A stretch of 64,000 bases of DNA from Falsiruegeria litorea R37 (GCF_900172225.1 NZ_FWFO01000003.1:299914-363913); one strand, 5' to 3'. Positions 9,117-20,307 are shown, counted from the stretch's first letter. The notes: generated by a model from the sequence alone, not told the origin. Made by a program: numbers and translations.

Positions 9117-10745
9117 ATGTCGTATGACTATGTGATCGTCGGAGGAGGATCCGGCGGATCGACGCTGGCCGCACGCCTGAGCGAAGACCCGAACACCAAC
9201 GTGTGCCTGCTTGAGGCCGGCGGCAAAGGCGACAGCATTTTGGTGCGTGCGCCTGCGGCCGTGGTGGCGATGCTGCCCGGCAGGCCCAAGATCAACAACT
9301 GGGCGTTTGAGACGGTTCCCCAAGAGGGCCTCAAAGGGCGTCAGGGCTATCAGCCGCGCGGCAAGGCGCTTGGCGGGTCCAGCGCGATCAACGCCATGCT
9401 TTATGTGCGCGGGCATTCCAAAGACTATGACGAATGGGCTGAACTGGGCTGTGACGGTTGGTCATGGGATGACGTGCTGCCCTATTTCCTGAAAGCCGAG
9501 AACAACCAGCATGGCGCCAGCGACATGCACGGTGGCGGTGGCCCCCTGCAAGTCTCGGACCAGCAATCACCCCGCCCGATCTCGGAGGCCTTTGTCGAGG
9601 CGGGTGAGGCGATGCAAATCCGCCGGGTCGAGGATTTCAACACCGGCGACAACGAAGGCATCGGCCTCTATCAGGTGACGCAGTTCCACGATCCCGCCAA
9701 GGCGGGAGAGCGCTGTTCAGCGGCGGCGGCTTATCTGCACCCGGTCATGGATCGCCCCAACCTGACGGTCATCACCGACGCCCATGCCACACGCATCCTG
9801 TTCGAAGGTAAGCGCGCCGTTGGTGTCACCTATCGCAGTGGCAAGGCCGATCGCGAGGTGCGCGCAGACAAAGAGGTGATCCTGTGCGGCGGCGCCTTTA
9901 ACTCGCCGCAGCTGCTGCAGCTGTCGGGGGTTGGTCGACCGCAGGACATCACTCCCCATGGCATCCAGATGGTGCATGAACTGCCCGGCGTGGGTCAGAA
10001 CCTGCAAGACCACCTGGATTTTGTCTTGGGCTACAAAACAGCGGACAAGGATAACTTCGGGATCGGGCTGTCAGCTTCGGTCAGCCTGCTCAAACACATG
10101 GCGGCCTGGCGCAAGGATGGCTCGGGCATGTTGGCAACGCCTTTTGCCGAAGGGGGCGCCTTCTTCAAGACCGACCCCAACCTCGACCGGCCCGACGTGC
10201 AATTGCATTTCGTGATCTCGGTTGTCGATGATCATGCCCGCAAACTGCACCTGGGTCACGGCTTCAGCTGCCACGTCTGCGTGCTGCGGCCCAAGTCGCG
10301 GGGCGAGGTTACACTGAACTCACCCGACCCGATGGATGCCCCACGGATCGACCCCAAGTTCCTGAGCAACGACGAAGATCTGGCGGTGCTGATGAAAGGC
10401 ACGCGGATGACCCGAGACCTGATGCATACACCGCCGCTCAAGGGGTACATCAAGTCCGAGATGTTTATCAACAACGAGCCCTCGGACGCCGAACTCGAAG
10501 ATCACATCCGCTCGCGTGCGGACACGATCTATCACCCGGTGGGCACCTGCAAGATGGGTGTTGATGACATGGCCGTGGTAGACCCGGAGTTGCGCGTTCA
10601 CGGGCTGACTGGGCTGCGCGTTGTCGATGCTTCGATCATGCCGCGGCTGATCGGTGGCAACACCAACGCCCCCACAATCATGATTGCAGAAAGAGCCGCC
10701 GACATGATCCGCGCGGCGCAGGCTGCCTCACAAGCTGCAGAGTAA
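9117..10745 (+). CDS. GMC-family FAD oxidoreductase (choline/alcohol dehydrogenase type)
   Basis: The 542-aa flavoprotein begins with the FAD dinucleotide-binding motif [16 protein letters not shown] and has the GMC segment [17 protein letters not shown]. The C-terminal active-site region includes the histidine in [10 protein letters not shown] and the closing [18 protein letters not shown]. Such enzymes oxidise choline, alkanols or polyethylene glycol to aldehydes and are typically soluble or membrane-associated. The ATG at 9117 follows a strong GGGGGGAGAG site; an upstream ATG at 9069 in the same frame is less likely. Only 13 bp separate it from the acyl-CoA ligase gene, suggesting alcohol-to-acid-to-CoA flow, though no aldehyde dehydrogenase is present here. 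It resembles AlkJ/BetA; which substrate is unknown. Confidence 0.88.
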   Translation: MSYDYVIVGGGSGGSTLAARLSEDPNTNVCLLEAGGKGDSILVRAPAAVVAMLPGRPKINNWAFETVPQEGLKGRQGYQPRGKALGGSSAINAMLYVRGHSKDYDEWAELGCDGWSWDDVLPYFLKAENNQHGASDMHGGGGPLQVSDQQSPRPISEAFVEAGEAMQIRRVEDFNTGDNEGIGLYQVTQFHDPAKAGERCSAAAAYLHPVMDRPNLTVITDAHATRILFEGKRAVGVTYRSGKADREVRADKEVILCGGAFNSPQLLQLSGVGRPQDITPHGIQMVHELPGVGQNLQDHLDFVLGYKTADKDNFGIGLSASVSLLKHMAAWRKDGSGMLATPFAEGGAFFKTDPNLDRPDVQLHFVISVVDDHARKLHLGHGFSCHVCVLRPKSRGEVTLNSPDPMDAPRIDPKFLSNDEDLAVLMKGTRMTRDLMHTPPLKGYIKSEMFINNEPSDAELEDHIRSRADTIYHPVGTCKMGVDDMAVVDPELRVHGLTGLRVVDASIMPRLIGGNTNAPTIMIAERAADMIRAAQAASQAAE

Positions 10746-10758
10746 AGAGAGAGACATA

Positions 10759-12384
<1,626 letters not shown>

Positions 12385-12394
12385 TCGACACCGG

Positions 12395-12418
12395 GCCCCT
12401 GCCGAACCGGTTGGGGGC
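12395..12418 (+). terminator. Possible stem-loop downstream of the acyl-CoA ligase gene
   Basis: GCCCC (12395-12399) can pair with GGGGC (12414-12418), and an inner CCGAACCGG adds pairs. There is no T-run afterwards, so intrinsic termination is only a guess. It lies between the ligase stop and the flagellar motB promoter. Confidence 0.3.
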
Positions 12419-12443
12419 TCGAAATTACCAACAGTTTTACCTG

Positions 12444-12459
12444 TTAGACATCTCTTAAC
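12444..12459 (+). promoter_or_regulatory. CtrA-like box upstream of motB
   Basis: TTAG at 12444-12447 and TTAA at 12455-12458 are separated by exactly 7 bases and followed by C, one mismatch from the alphaproteobacterial CtrA consensus TTAA-N7-TTAA. It starts about 64 bp before the motB ATG. The same TTTTACCTGTTAG lead-in is seen at the flgE box, which supports a shared regulatory element. Confidence 0.5.
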
Positions 12460-12507
12460 GCCTGCCCTGATATCCCTGACCCTGGGTGATTAAAATAGGT
12501 GGTGGAG

Positions 12508-13347
12508 ATGGGTGCGCAAACCAATGCGGCGCCAGTCATCATCAAACGGAAAAAGGTAGTTGGTGGCGATGGCCACCATGGCGGAGCCTGGAAGGTCGCG
12601 TATGCGGACTTTGTGACGGCGATGATGGCCTTTTTCATGTTGATGTGGCTGCTGAATGCAACAACTGAAAAACAGCGAAAGGGTCTGGCCGATTACTTTT
12701 CGCCGTCGGTTCCTTTGAATCCTGTGTCCGGGGGCGGCAATGGCGCCTTCGGTGGGGATAACATGTTTTCCGAGCAGACCATGGCGATGAATGGCACGGG
12801 TGCCAGCAATCGGTTTCGGTCAGATGGGAACAAGGCGCGCGGGTCCACCGGCGTCGACAAACAGGGCGGCGACAACGCCCCCAACGAGCAATTCACGACG
12901 CTCGAAGCTGCCCTGATGGGGCGCGGTGGGGAAAGTCTGGTCAGCAAAGAGACGCTCAAACACATCGTCACGCGGGTGACCGATGAGGGGCTGATTGTCG
13001 AACTGTTCTCAACCGAAGGCGATCCCCTCTTCGAAGAGCACACCGACCGGCCAACCCCGCTCATGAAAGAGCTGGCACGATTGGTTGTGCGTCATTCCGG
13101 TCTGGTGTCCAACGGCATCGCAATCGGTGGGCATATCCGGGCCCATCCGGTGGTTCTGGCTGACAGCCCCGTATGGGAGCTATCGACAGCGCGCGCTGCG
13201 CGCACCCGGACGTTGTTCGAAGGGCTTGGACTGGACGAGGAACGCATCAAGCGGGTCACAGGACACGCTGATCGCAAATTGACCGCCAAGAACCCAATGG
13301 GCGCCAGAAACGACCGGATCGAAATCATCTATCTGCGCGATCAGTAG
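12508..13347 (+). CDS. motB: Flagellar motor stator protein MotB
   Basis: The 279-aa protein has a short basic cytoplasmic N-terminus, one membrane segment around residues 32-50 (ADFVTAMMAFFMLMWLL) with the proton-binding aspartate D34, and a C-terminal OmpA-like peptidoglycan-binding domain (roughly residues 140-279). It forms the MotA/MotB stator that turns proton flow into torque. The ATG at 12508 is preferred over an in-frame GTG at 12499 because AGGTGG sits 5 nt before it. Its partner motA is about 10 kb away in another operon, an arrangement met in Rhodobacterales. A CtrA-like box lies upstream. Confidence 0.93.
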   Translation: MGAQTNAAPVIIKRKKVVGGDGHHGGAWKVAYADFVTAMMAFFMLMWLLNATTEKQRKGLADYFSPSVPLNPVSGGGNGAFGGDNMFSEQTMAMNGTGASNRFRSDGNKARGSTGVDKQGGDNAPNEQFTTLEAALMGRGGESLVSKETLKHIVTRVTDEGLIVELFSTEGDPLFEEHTDRPTPLMKELARLVVRHSGLVSNGIAIGGHIRAHPVVLADSPVWELSTARAARTRTLFEGLGLDEERIKRVTGHADRKLTAKNPMGARNDRIEIIYLRDQ

Positions 13348-13372
13348 AACAAGATAGATAGGTTTTTACCTG

Positions 13373-13388
13373 TTAGCAGGGCGTTAAG
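13373..13388 (+). promoter_or_regulatory. CtrA-like box upstream of flgE
   Basis: TTAG at 13373-13376 and TTAA at 13384-13387 have a 7-base spacer, one mismatch from TTAA-N7-TTAA. The lead-in TTTTACCTGTTAG is shared with the box before motB, so the two promoters are probably co-regulated. It lies about 60 bp upstream of the flgE start. Confidence 0.5.
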
Positions 13389-13446
13389 TGCTGATGCGCT
13401 AGCTGTTGCATCGAGATTTTTCTTGATGCAGCAGAAAGGCGTATCC

Positions 13447-14748
13447 ATGACGATTTCCTCCTCGCTGAATGCGGGCATTGCGGCGCTCACCGCAAATGCC
13501 AGCCGATTGGCGTCGATTTCAGACAACATCGCGAACTCTTCGACCTTTGGGTACAAGCGCGTTGAAACCGATTTTCATTCTCTGGTGAACTCGGCGGCTG
13601 GCGGCAATTACTCGGCCGGCGGCGTGCGCTCGACAACGCAACGCATGATCGATCAGCGCGGCTCGCTGGTCACCACGTCGAACGCCACGGATTTGTCGGT
13701 GCGCGGTGGCGGTATGCTTCCTGTGGCCAAAACATCCGAGATCGCAGGCGGCAACAGCAACCCCAATATGTTGCTGACAACAACCGGCTCGTTCCGAACC
13801 AATGCAGACGGCTATCTGGTAACCGAATCGGGTCTGGTTCTGATGGGTTGGCGTGCCAACCCGGACGGCACCATCCCCAATCTTCCGCGTGATACAGCCG
13901 ACGGCCTCACACCCGTTCAGCTCAGCGTCAATCAGTTGTCAGGCTCGCCAACCACGCAAATGAACCTGCGCATGAACCTGCCCGCAACAGCGACCGAAGC
14001 CGGATCGGCCGGAGACTCTCAACCACTGTCAGTGGAGTATTTCGACAACCTGGGCAAGTCCGAGAACCTGCAAGTCGAATTGCGCCCGGTTGTTCCAGCC
14101 ACGGGTGAAAGCAATCAATGGACAATGATCATGCGCGACACCGCGTCGGGCGGCACGATCGTTGGCGAATACACGCTGAACTTTAACGACAGTCGAACCG
14201 ATGGCGGCACATTGGCCAGCGTCACGGCCACCACTGGCGGCGCTTATGACGCAACAACCGGCACAATGATCGTCAACGTTGCAGGTGGCCCGATGGAGAT
14301 CAATATCGGTCGCCCCAATGACCCCAATGGGATCACTCAGCTGTCTGACACATTTGCCCCGGTATCAATCACCAAAGACGGGTCTGCCGTCGGCACAATG
14401 ACCCGGGTCGAGGTTGATGAAAACGGGTTTGTCCACGCCTTCTTTGACTCTGGTGCCAGCCGTAAGGTCTTTCAGATTCCGCTGGTGAATCTGCCAAACC
14501 CCAACGGTCTGGTCGCGCTCGACAGCCAAACCTATGAGCCATCCCGCGAAAGCGGCACCTTTTTCCTGTGGAACGCAGGTGAAGGTCCAACAGGCAACAT
14601 CGCGGGCTTCTCACGCGAGGAGTCGACCACCGACATTGCCGGTGAACTGACTGCGATGATCCAAACCCAGCGGTCATATTCTTCCAGCGCAAAAGTCATA
14701 ACGACCGTGGACGAAATGCTGCAGGAAACCACCAACATCAAGCGCTAA
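13447..14748 (+). CDS. flgE: Flagellar hook protein FlgE
   Basis: The 433-aa protein opens with the rod/hook-family N-terminal helix (SSLNAGIAALTANASRLASI) and the SDNIANSSTFGYKR motif, and ends with a matching C-terminal helix (MIQTQRSYSSSAKVITTVDEML). These terminal coiled-coil segments polymerise the hook. Length is normal for FlgE and too long for FlgF or FlgG. The ATG at 13447 follows a GAAAGG site; an in-frame ATG at 13423 is less likely. No signal peptide is expected because the flagellar export gate secretes it. The hook scaffold gene flgD is not adjacent. Confidence 0.92.
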   Translation: MTISSSLNAGIAALTANASRLASISDNIANSSTFGYKRVETDFHSLVNSAAGGNYSAGGVRSTTQRMIDQRGSLVTTSNATDLSVRGGGMLPVAKTSEIAGGNSNPNMLLTTTGSFRTNADGYLVTESGLVLMGWRANPDGTIPNLPRDTADGLTPVQLSVNQLSGSPTTQMNLRMNLPATATEAGSAGDSQPLSVEYFDNLGKSENLQVELRPVVPATGESNQWTMIMRDTASGGTIVGEYTLNFNDSRTDGGTLASVTATTGGAYDATTGTMIVNVAGGPMEINIGRPNDPNGITQLSDTFAPVSITKDGSAVGTMTRVEVDENGFVHAFFDSGASRKVFQIPLVNLPNPNGLVALDSQTYEPSRESGTFFLWNAGEGPTGNIAGFSREESTTDIAGELTAMIQTQRSYSSSAKVITTVDEMLQETTNIKR

Positions 14749-14784
14749 CCGGCGCTTGGTCAACCTGTTCAGGGGACGTTGATC

Positions 14785-16236
14785 ATGACCATTTCTTCGG
14801 CTTTCAACAACGCGCTCAGCGGCCTATCGGCCGCGGGTCGCGCGACTGGCGTTGTGTCGGACAACATCGCAAACGCGCTGACGCCCGGATATGCCCGCCG
14901 GTCGTTAGAAGTCGCCTCGAACGGGTACAGCGGCAACGGGGTGCGGGTGGTTGGGGTCACCCGACATTCGGATCCCGTACTGCTGTCAAACCGGCGCGCC
15001 GCCGATGCAGCGCACGGGCATACCAACACGATCGCCAACTTTCACGCCACTTTGGAAAAGGCAATCGGCACGACCGACGATGCCTCTTCAATCACATCCC
15101 GACTGGCTGATTTCGAAAGCGCTCTGCTACAAGCTGCCAGCCTACCTGAATCGGCCACACGATTGGGTCTTGCTGTGTCAGGCGCCAAGGATCTGGCGGC
15201 CTCCATCTCGAACGCGTCCGAAGAGCTGCGCCAAACGCGATCTGCTGCGGACCGGAGCATTGCCAACCAGGTGGACCGCCTGAACGCGCAGCTCAAGAAC
15301 GTCGAGGATCTGAACCAGAAAATTCAGGATGTTTCGGGATCGGGTGGCAACGTGAACGCTTTGCTGGATCAACGCCAGCAGGCAGTCGACGAAATCAACG
15401 AGATTGTGCCGGTCAACATCGCGCAGCGCAGCCATGGTCAGATCGCCCTGTTCACGGACGGTGGCGCCATTCTGGTCGATGGCAAGGCCGCAACGCTCAG
15501 TTTCAACCTGACCGGCGAAACAAAACCCCATATGACAGTGCAAAACAATCTGCTGTCCGGGCTGGAGATCAACGGCATCGCCGTGGCGACCACCGGGCCA
15601 ACCTCGGCCATTCGGGGCGGGACGCTCGCCGCCCAGTTCGAAGTGCGTGATGTCCTGTCCATACATGCACAAGAGGATCTGGATGCTGTGGCCCGCGATT
15701 TGATCGAACGGTTCGAAGCCAGCGGTTTGGACACGACGGTCGCAGCGGGGCAGCCTGGCCTTTTCACTGACGACGGAAGCCGCTTTTCGGCCACCGCGCC
15801 TGCCGGGCTTGCGGGCCGGATTCAAGTTAACGCCATCGTTGATCCCGAACGCGGCGGCGACACTTGGAAACTGCGCACCGGATTGGGAGCGGCAACTCCG
15901 GGGGAACAGGGCGATGCACGCCAACTCAAGGCGTTCGAAGCCGCTCTGACGGCCAAGCGAACACAACCCGATGACCGCTTTGGCACGGGTGATCTGACCG
16001 CCGCGGGCGTCAGTGCGGCGCTGTTGTCAAAAATCGCATCCGATAACAGCACATCCTCCAAAGCGCTCAGCTTTGCGTCGGCCAACAAGGCCGAGATGAC
16101 GCGCGTTGAAAAGGAAAACGGCGTGGACACGGATGCCGAGGTTCAGAACCTGATCCTTGTCGAGAAAGCCTATGCCGCAAACGCGCGGGTCATCCAGGTG
16201 GTGGATGAACTAATGGACACTTTGTTGAGGTTGTAA
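14785..16236 (+). CDS. flgK: Flagellar hook-associated protein 1 FlgK
   Basis: The 483-aa protein has the FlgK N-terminus (SSAFNNALSGLSAAGRATGVVSDNIANALTPGYARR) and a C-terminal helix ending VEKAYAANARVIQVVDELMDTLLRL, as in rod, hook and HAP proteins. It forms the first ring of the hook-filament junction. AGGGGA eight bases before the ATG at 14785 supports this start over the TTG at 14779. It follows flgE by 36 bp and precedes flgL by 3 bp, so it lies in one operon with both. Confidence 0.92.
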   Translation: MTISSAFNNALSGLSAAGRATGVVSDNIANALTPGYARRSLEVASNGYSGNGVRVVGVTRHSDPVLLSNRRAADAAHGHTNTIANFHATLEKAIGTTDDASSITSRLADFESALLQAASLPESATRLGLAVSGAKDLAASISNASEELRQTRSAADRSIANQVDRLNAQLKNVEDLNQKIQDVSGSGGNVNALLDQRQQAVDEINEIVPVNIAQRSHGQIALFTDGGAILVDGKAATLSFNLTGETKPHMTVQNNLLSGLEINGIAVATTGPTSAIRGGTLAAQFEVRDVLSIHAQEDLDAVARDLIERFEASGLDTTVAAGQPGLFTDDGSRFSATAPAGLAGRIQVNAIVDPERGGDTWKLRTGLGAATPGEQGDARQLKAFEAALTAKRTQPDDRFGTGDLTAAGVSAALLSKIASDNSTSSKALSFASANKAEMTRVEKENGVDTDAEVQNLILVEKAYAANARVIQVVDELMDTLLRL

Positions 16237-16239
16237 ATC

Positions 16240-17247
16240 ATGAGCATGTCTTCGATCGGCGATCTCGCCCGAACTTTGATGTTTCAAAACAGAAGCACCG
16301 AAATCAGAAACGAAATTTCCAAGCTGACGCAGGAGCTTGCCAGCGGGCGTGTGGCCGATGTGTCAGATCACTTGAAAGGGGATTTTTCACATCTGGCTGA
16401 CGTCGAACGCTCTCTGGAACGTTTGGGGACCCTGTCAAATACCGCAGCCGAAACCGGATTGTTCGCCACCACAGTGCAGCGCAGTCTGGAAAACTTGGAC
16501 AATCGGACGGGCGACCTGGCGAACTCTCTGACCGCGATCGGCAACTTTGGCCAAGACATCAATCGGACCCAGGCCAGCAACCAGGCCAAATCCGAACTGG
16601 GCGCAATGATCGGGTCGTTGAACCAAGCCGTGGCAGGTCGCAGCTTGTTTGCTGGGATTGCGACCGATCAGGTTCCTCTGGAATCTTCCGACAGGCTGCT
16701 GCAAGAGGTGCGCACCGTTATCGCAGGCAGCGCAACTGCCGATGACGCCATCACCGCCGCACGCAACTGGTTCAATGACCCTGCAGGGTTCGAAACAGTG
16801 ATCTACCGTGGCTCGACCCAATCGCTCGCACCGATTTCCGTCGGAGAAAACAACGACGTCACTTTGGATCTCAGGGCCGATAACGCCACGATCCGCACAG
16901 TTCTTTTGAATACAACCCTGGCAGCCCTGGCGACCGATGCTGCCGTGGGGCTCAGCGATGCTGAACAGACAGATCTGCTCAAGAAAACGGGCTCTGGCCT
17001 GGTGAATGCCAGGGACGACATCGTTGGTCTTCGCGCAGATGTAGGCCATGCCGAAGCCAGGATTGATCAAGCAAAATCGCGCAACTCTGCCACAAAAACC
17101 AGTCTCGAGTTTGCGCGCAACAAACTGATCGGGGCCGATCCATTCGAGGTCACAACTCGCCTGCAAAGTGTCCAGGTGCAACTGCAAAGCCTTTATACGG
17201 TCACGGCACGAACCTCTTCCCTGAATTTGGTGAATTTTCTGAGATGA
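16240..17247 (+). CDS. flgL: Flagellar hook-associated protein 3 FlgL
   Basis: The 335-aa flagellin-like protein has paired N- and C-terminal helical regions (SSIGDLARTLMFQNRSTEI at the start, TRLQSVQVQLQSLYTVTARTSSLNLVNFLR at the end; quoted in part) that pack like flagellin D0/D1. The order after flgK identifies it as FlgL, the second junction protein. It starts 3 bp after flgK and its TGA overlaps the flgI ATG, so it is translationally coupled. Confidence 0.88.
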   Translation: MSMSSIGDLARTLMFQNRSTEIRNEISKLTQELASGRVADVSDHLKGDFSHLADVERSLERLGTLSNTAAETGLFATTVQRSLENLDNRTGDLANSLTAIGNFGQDINRTQASNQAKSELGAMIGSLNQAVAGRSLFAGIATDQVPLESSDRLLQEVRTVIAGSATADDAITAARNWFNDPAGFETVIYRGSTQSLAPISVGENNDVTLDLRADNATIRTVLLNTTLAALATDAAVGLSDAEQTDLLKKTGSGLVNARDDIVGLRADVGHAEARIDQAKSRNSATKTSLEFARNKLIGADPFEVTTRLQSVQVQLQSLYTVTARTSSLNLVNFLR

Positions 17248-18344
17248 AAAAACTGATTTGTCTTCTCTTATGCCTGCTGCTCCCTTCCATGGCATCCGCC
17301 GGCGCTGTCCGACTTAAGGACCTGGTCGATTTTGACGGGGTGCGGGGCAACGACTTGGTAGGATACGGTCTGGTGGTCGGACTAAACGGAACTGGCGATG
17401 GCCTCAGAAACGCACCCTTCACCGAAGAAATCATGTCCAACATTCTGGAACGGCTTGGCGTGAACGTAACTGGCGAGCAATTCCGCCCCAAAAACGTGGC
17501 GGCTGTCTTTGTCACTGCGAGCCTGCCACCGTTTTCGCGCGTCGGCAGCCAGATCGATGTGACCGTGTCGGCCATCGGCGATTCCAAAAGCCTGCTGGGC
17601 GGAACATTGGTCATGACACCACTCAACGCCGCCGATGGTCAGATTTATGCGGTCGCCCAAGGCACAGTTTTGGCAGGTGGTGCCGTCGCCGAAGGGGAGG
17701 CCGCATCCGTGGTCCGCGGCGTGCCGACATCCGGTGTGATCCCATCAGGCGCTCGGGTCGAGCGCGAGATCGACTTTACACTCAGTGACCTGACCCAGAT
17801 CCGCCTTGCCCTGCGTGAGCCTGATTTCACCACTGCCGGCCGGATCGAAACCGCGATCAATCGGACCTTCAATTCCCGGGTGGCAATCATGCGGGATTCT
17901 GGCACCGTCGAGGTCGACATTCCATCAACTCGCTCAGCTTCTACAGCCCACGCAATCGGCCGAATGGAAAACATCTTGGTCGAACCCGAACGCAAGGCCC
18001 GCGTCGTAGTGGATCAACGTTCGGGCACCATCGTGATGGGAGACGACGTTCGGATTTCGCGCGTGGCCGTATCTCAGGGCAACTTGACCCTACGCGTCGA
18101 AGAGGCCCCCCTTGCCGTGCAGCCCAACCCCTTTGCGGATGGGCGAACGGTGGTCGTTCCCAGAACAAACGCCGCGATCGAAGAGGACGAGGGCATCGCT
18201 CTGGCTGAAGTACCAGAAGGCACGTCTTTGTCACAGGTGGTTGCAGGTCTCAATGCCCTGGGCGTTTCTCCACGTGACATGATCGACATCCTGAAAACGA
18301 TCAAAGCCGCAGGTGCCCTGCACGCCGAATTCATCGTTCGATGA
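17244..18344 (+). CDS. flgI: Flagellar P-ring protein FlgI
   Basis: The 366-aa periplasmic protein has a Sec signal peptide (MKKLICLLLCLLLPSMASA, cleavage about residue 19) followed by the FlgI signature VRLKDLVDFDGVRGNDLVGYG (here in part) and the C-terminal DMIDILKTIKAAGALHAE. It assembles the bushing ring in the peptidoglycan around the rod. Length and both ends are complete. The ATG overlaps the flgL stop. It is last in the motB/flgE/flgK/flgL/flgI block. Confidence 0.95.
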   Translation: MKKLICLLLCLLLPSMASAGAVRLKDLVDFDGVRGNDLVGYGLVVGLNGTGDGLRNAPFTEEIMSNILERLGVNVTGEQFRPKNVAAVFVTASLPPFSRVGSQIDVTVSAIGDSKSLLGGTLVMTPLNAADGQIYAVAQGTVLAGGAVAEGEAASVVRGVPTSGVIPSGARVEREIDFTLSDLTQIRLALREPDFTTAGRIETAINRTFNSRVAIMRDSGTVEVDIPSTRSASTAHAIGRMENILVEPERKARVVVDQRSGTIVMGDDVRISRVAVSQGNLTLRVEEAPLAVQPNPFADGRTVVVPRTNAAIEEDEGIALAEVPEGTSLSQVVAGLNALGVSPRDMIDILKTIKAAGALHAEFIVR

Positions 18345-18684
18345 ATGTGTGCATGAAGAAAACACAACGGCCTGGACAAGTTCCCAGCCGTTATGTTGTG
18401 ATCAGCGACCGCGCCGGGATCTACCCGGTATGTCACGCCCCCAAAGCATGGCCTGTGCTGTGCTCACCGCTTGACCCATCTATCCTCGGGCGACCCCCTC
18501 TTTGGACAGCATCGCGGCCTCCATTGAAACGACCGGGCACCAGCTGAGGCGCCCTCAAGCGCACCAGCCATCGGTACGACAATTTAGCTTCGGTGATATC
18601 CCGCAAAAAACCCGGCTCTTCCATGAAAGAGCCGGGCACGGTTTTGTTGGCAATCCGACACGGGAAACTCTTTTTGAACTGGGC
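18345..18684. other. Non-coding gap between converging flgI and fliP
   Basis: This 340-bp gap holds no credible gene; the short frames within it have no family resemblance. Two features are visible. An imperfect stem (AACGGCCTGG near 18366 with CCAGCCGTT near 18386) just after flgI could end its transcript. A strong bidirectional terminator lies at 18605-18648. The bases between, about 18400-18600, show nothing I can name. Confidence 0.6.
18605..18648. terminator. Bidirectional intrinsic terminator between flgI and fliP
   Basis: A perfect 10-bp stem CCCGGCTCTT (18611-18620) pairs with AAGAGCCGGG (18627-18636) around a 6-base loop. It is flanked by AAAAAA on the left and a TTTTG tract on the right, so it can terminate transcripts from both sides, as suits two converging operons. 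Confidence 0.85.
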
Positions 18685-19431
18685 TTAAGGACTATAGCTC
18701 CGAACCAGCGCACCAGCGACGAGGGACCAGCCATCGGCGATTACGAAAAATGCCAGTTTAAACGGCAATGAAACCGTCGCCGGTGGAACCATCATCATCC
18801 CCATCGACATCAAAACCGCCGCAACGACCAGATCGATCACCAGGAACGGCAAAAAGACCAAGAACCCAATCTGAAATGCTCGAGAAATTTCCGAGAGCAA
18901 AAAGGATGGAATCAGTACGGATATCGGCGCCTCGGGGGACGGGCTTACGTCCTGTGTGTGTGGCCTCAAGGAGGCCATCGCCTCAAAGGTATCTGGGTCA
19001 ACGCGCGCTGCCATGAACTCTTTGAACGGAACAATCGCCTGCTGCAGCGCCGGTTCAACCTCCAGGGTTTCCTGGACAAGGGGCTGAATACCGCTCGTCC
19101 AAGCTTCGGTAAAAACAGGCTCCATGATGAAGTACGTCAGAAACAGAGCCAGGCTGACAATCAACATGTTCGGCGGCGATTGCTGTAAACCAATTCCTTG
19201 GCGCAGGATCGACAAGACGGTTACCAGGAACGGAAAGCACGTGATCATGATGGCCAAGCCCGGCGCCAAGCTTAGAATCGTGATCAGCAAGATCAGCTGG
19301 ATCGTGCGCCCCGACAATGAGCCACCTTCACCCAGCGACAGCGACAGCTCCTGCGCGTCGGCAGGCCCAGCCCAGGCCGCAAACAGACACAAGAGCATCG
19401 CGGCACAAGGCAAACGAAACACTAATGTCAT
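18685..19431 (-). CDS. fliP: Flagellar type III export gate protein FliP
   Basis: The 248-aa membrane protein has a cleavable signal (through about residue 26, ending GPADAQ), hydrophobic segments, and FliP signatures such as LRQGIGLQQSPPNMLI and FLLSEISRAFQIGFLVFLPF. FliP forms the core of the export gate with FliQ and FliR, both encoded elsewhere in this cluster. Start and fliN stop overlap as ATGA. It is the last gene of the fliF-fliH-fliN-fliP operon, followed by a terminator. fliO is not seen. Confidence 0.94.
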   Translation of the reverse strand: MTLVFRLPCAAMLLCLFAAWAGPADAQELSLSLGEGGSLSGRTIQLILLITILSLAPGLAIMITCFPFLVTVLSILRQGIGLQQSPPNMLIVSLALFLTYFIMEPVFTEAWTSGIQPLVQETLEVEPALQQAIVPFKEFMAARVDPDTFEAMASLRPHTQDVSPSPEAPISVLIPSFLLSEISRAFQIGFLVFLPFLVIDLVVAAVLMSMGMMMVPPATVSLPFKLAFFVIADGWSLVAGALVRSYSP

Positions 19432-19715
19432 CCCAAACCACTTTGCAGGTCGGTAATTTCCGTCAAGCGTACAGCCAACTGCCCAGACTGATCGCCATTC
19501 ATCTCTTCAAGTTGGCCCCTGGCAACCAGCGTTCCTCCGACATACAGCTCGACAGGATCTTCCACCCGTTTGTCCAATGTCAGAACAGCGTTTTCGCCCA
19601 GACCAACCAGATCTTTGATCAACGGCCGCGCATGCCCAACCGAGACCATGATTTCGATCGGAACCGAGGTAAACGGGTTTCCTTGCTCGGGATTCTTTGG
19701 GGCCTCGTTATCCAT
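19428..19715 (-). CDS. fliN: Flagellar motor switch protein FliN
   Basis: The 95-aa protein is a single SpoA-type C-ring domain (VPIEIMVSVGHARPLIKDLVGLG, quoted in part; VELYVGGTLVARGQL), the usual size of FliN. It builds the bottom of the switch complex. A longer in-frame start at 19751 exists, but the ATG at 19715 has AGAGGA upstream and starts nearer the domain. It overlaps the end of fliH by 8 bp and the start of fliP by 4 bp. The partner switch genes fliM and fliG are not in this window. Confidence 0.88.
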   Translation of the reverse strand: MDNEAPKNPEQGNPFTSVPIEIMVSVGHARPLIKDLVGLGENAVLTLDKRVEDPVELYVGGTLVARGQLEEMNGDQSGQLAVRLTEITDLQSGLG

Positions 19716-20307
19716 GTTGAACGTCCTCTTTTGCCTGGTACAGGAATGCATCGACAGCTTCGGAAATCGATGCCATCAACGCAGTGCAATCTACTTCGCG
19801 TTCGGCCGTACCGACTCGCAGATAAGCCTGTCCGGGTGGCAGGCTTGATTCCTCAACCATCTGAACCGGAACCGAAAACTCACGATCCAAGGCAGGCTTG
19901 AGCGCCGCGCTCACCCCAGATGGAACCACCAGCAGAACCGGCTGCGCCGCCTGATCCCGCGCCATCTCCTTCAACTCGTCCACGATGTGTTGACTATAAG
20001 TCCTCTCGATCGTGTCAGGTAAAACCGTATCCACCAGGCTGCCGAACATCGGCTCAAGCGACAAGGTCATCTGCGACAACGCTTCGTGATAGGTGAACGA
20101 CAGGTCTTCAAGAGATTTGCCCAAAGCCTCGGACACGCGCGCGTGATCTTCGGTTTGGGCCGAAACTGCATCATCCCAGCCCGCGGCATAGCCCTGTTCA
20201 AAGGCCGTTAACCGATATTCTTCGAGCGCATCTTCGTTCATCATCTGAACACGCCCGACTTGAAAGATGTTTTTTTCAAAGTCTTCCAGCAAATGTGCGA
20301 TCGACAT
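19708..20307 (-). CDS. fliH: Flagellar assembly protein FliH-like
   Basis: The 199-aa cytoplasmic protein sits between fliF and fliN, where FliH is expected. It has a helical N-terminal half (AFEQGYAAGWDDAV, a FliH-like phrase) and a C-terminal ATPase-stator-like domain (QPVLLVVPSGVSAALKPALD). FliH binds and regulates the FliI ATPase, encoded at 36615. Similarity of FliH proteins is low in general, so the name rests on motif plus context. It overlaps the fliF stop by one base (TGATG). Confidence 0.8.
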   Translation of the reverse strand: MSIAHLLEDFEKNIFQVGRVQMMNEDALEEYRLTAFEQGYAAGWDDAVSAQTEDHARVSEALGKSLEDLSFTYHEALSQMTLSLEPMFGSLVDTVLPDTIERTYSQHIVDELKEMARDQAAQPVLLVVPSGVSAALKPALDREFSVPVQMVEESSLPPGQAYLRVGTAEREVDCTALMASISEAVDAFLYQAKEDVQHG

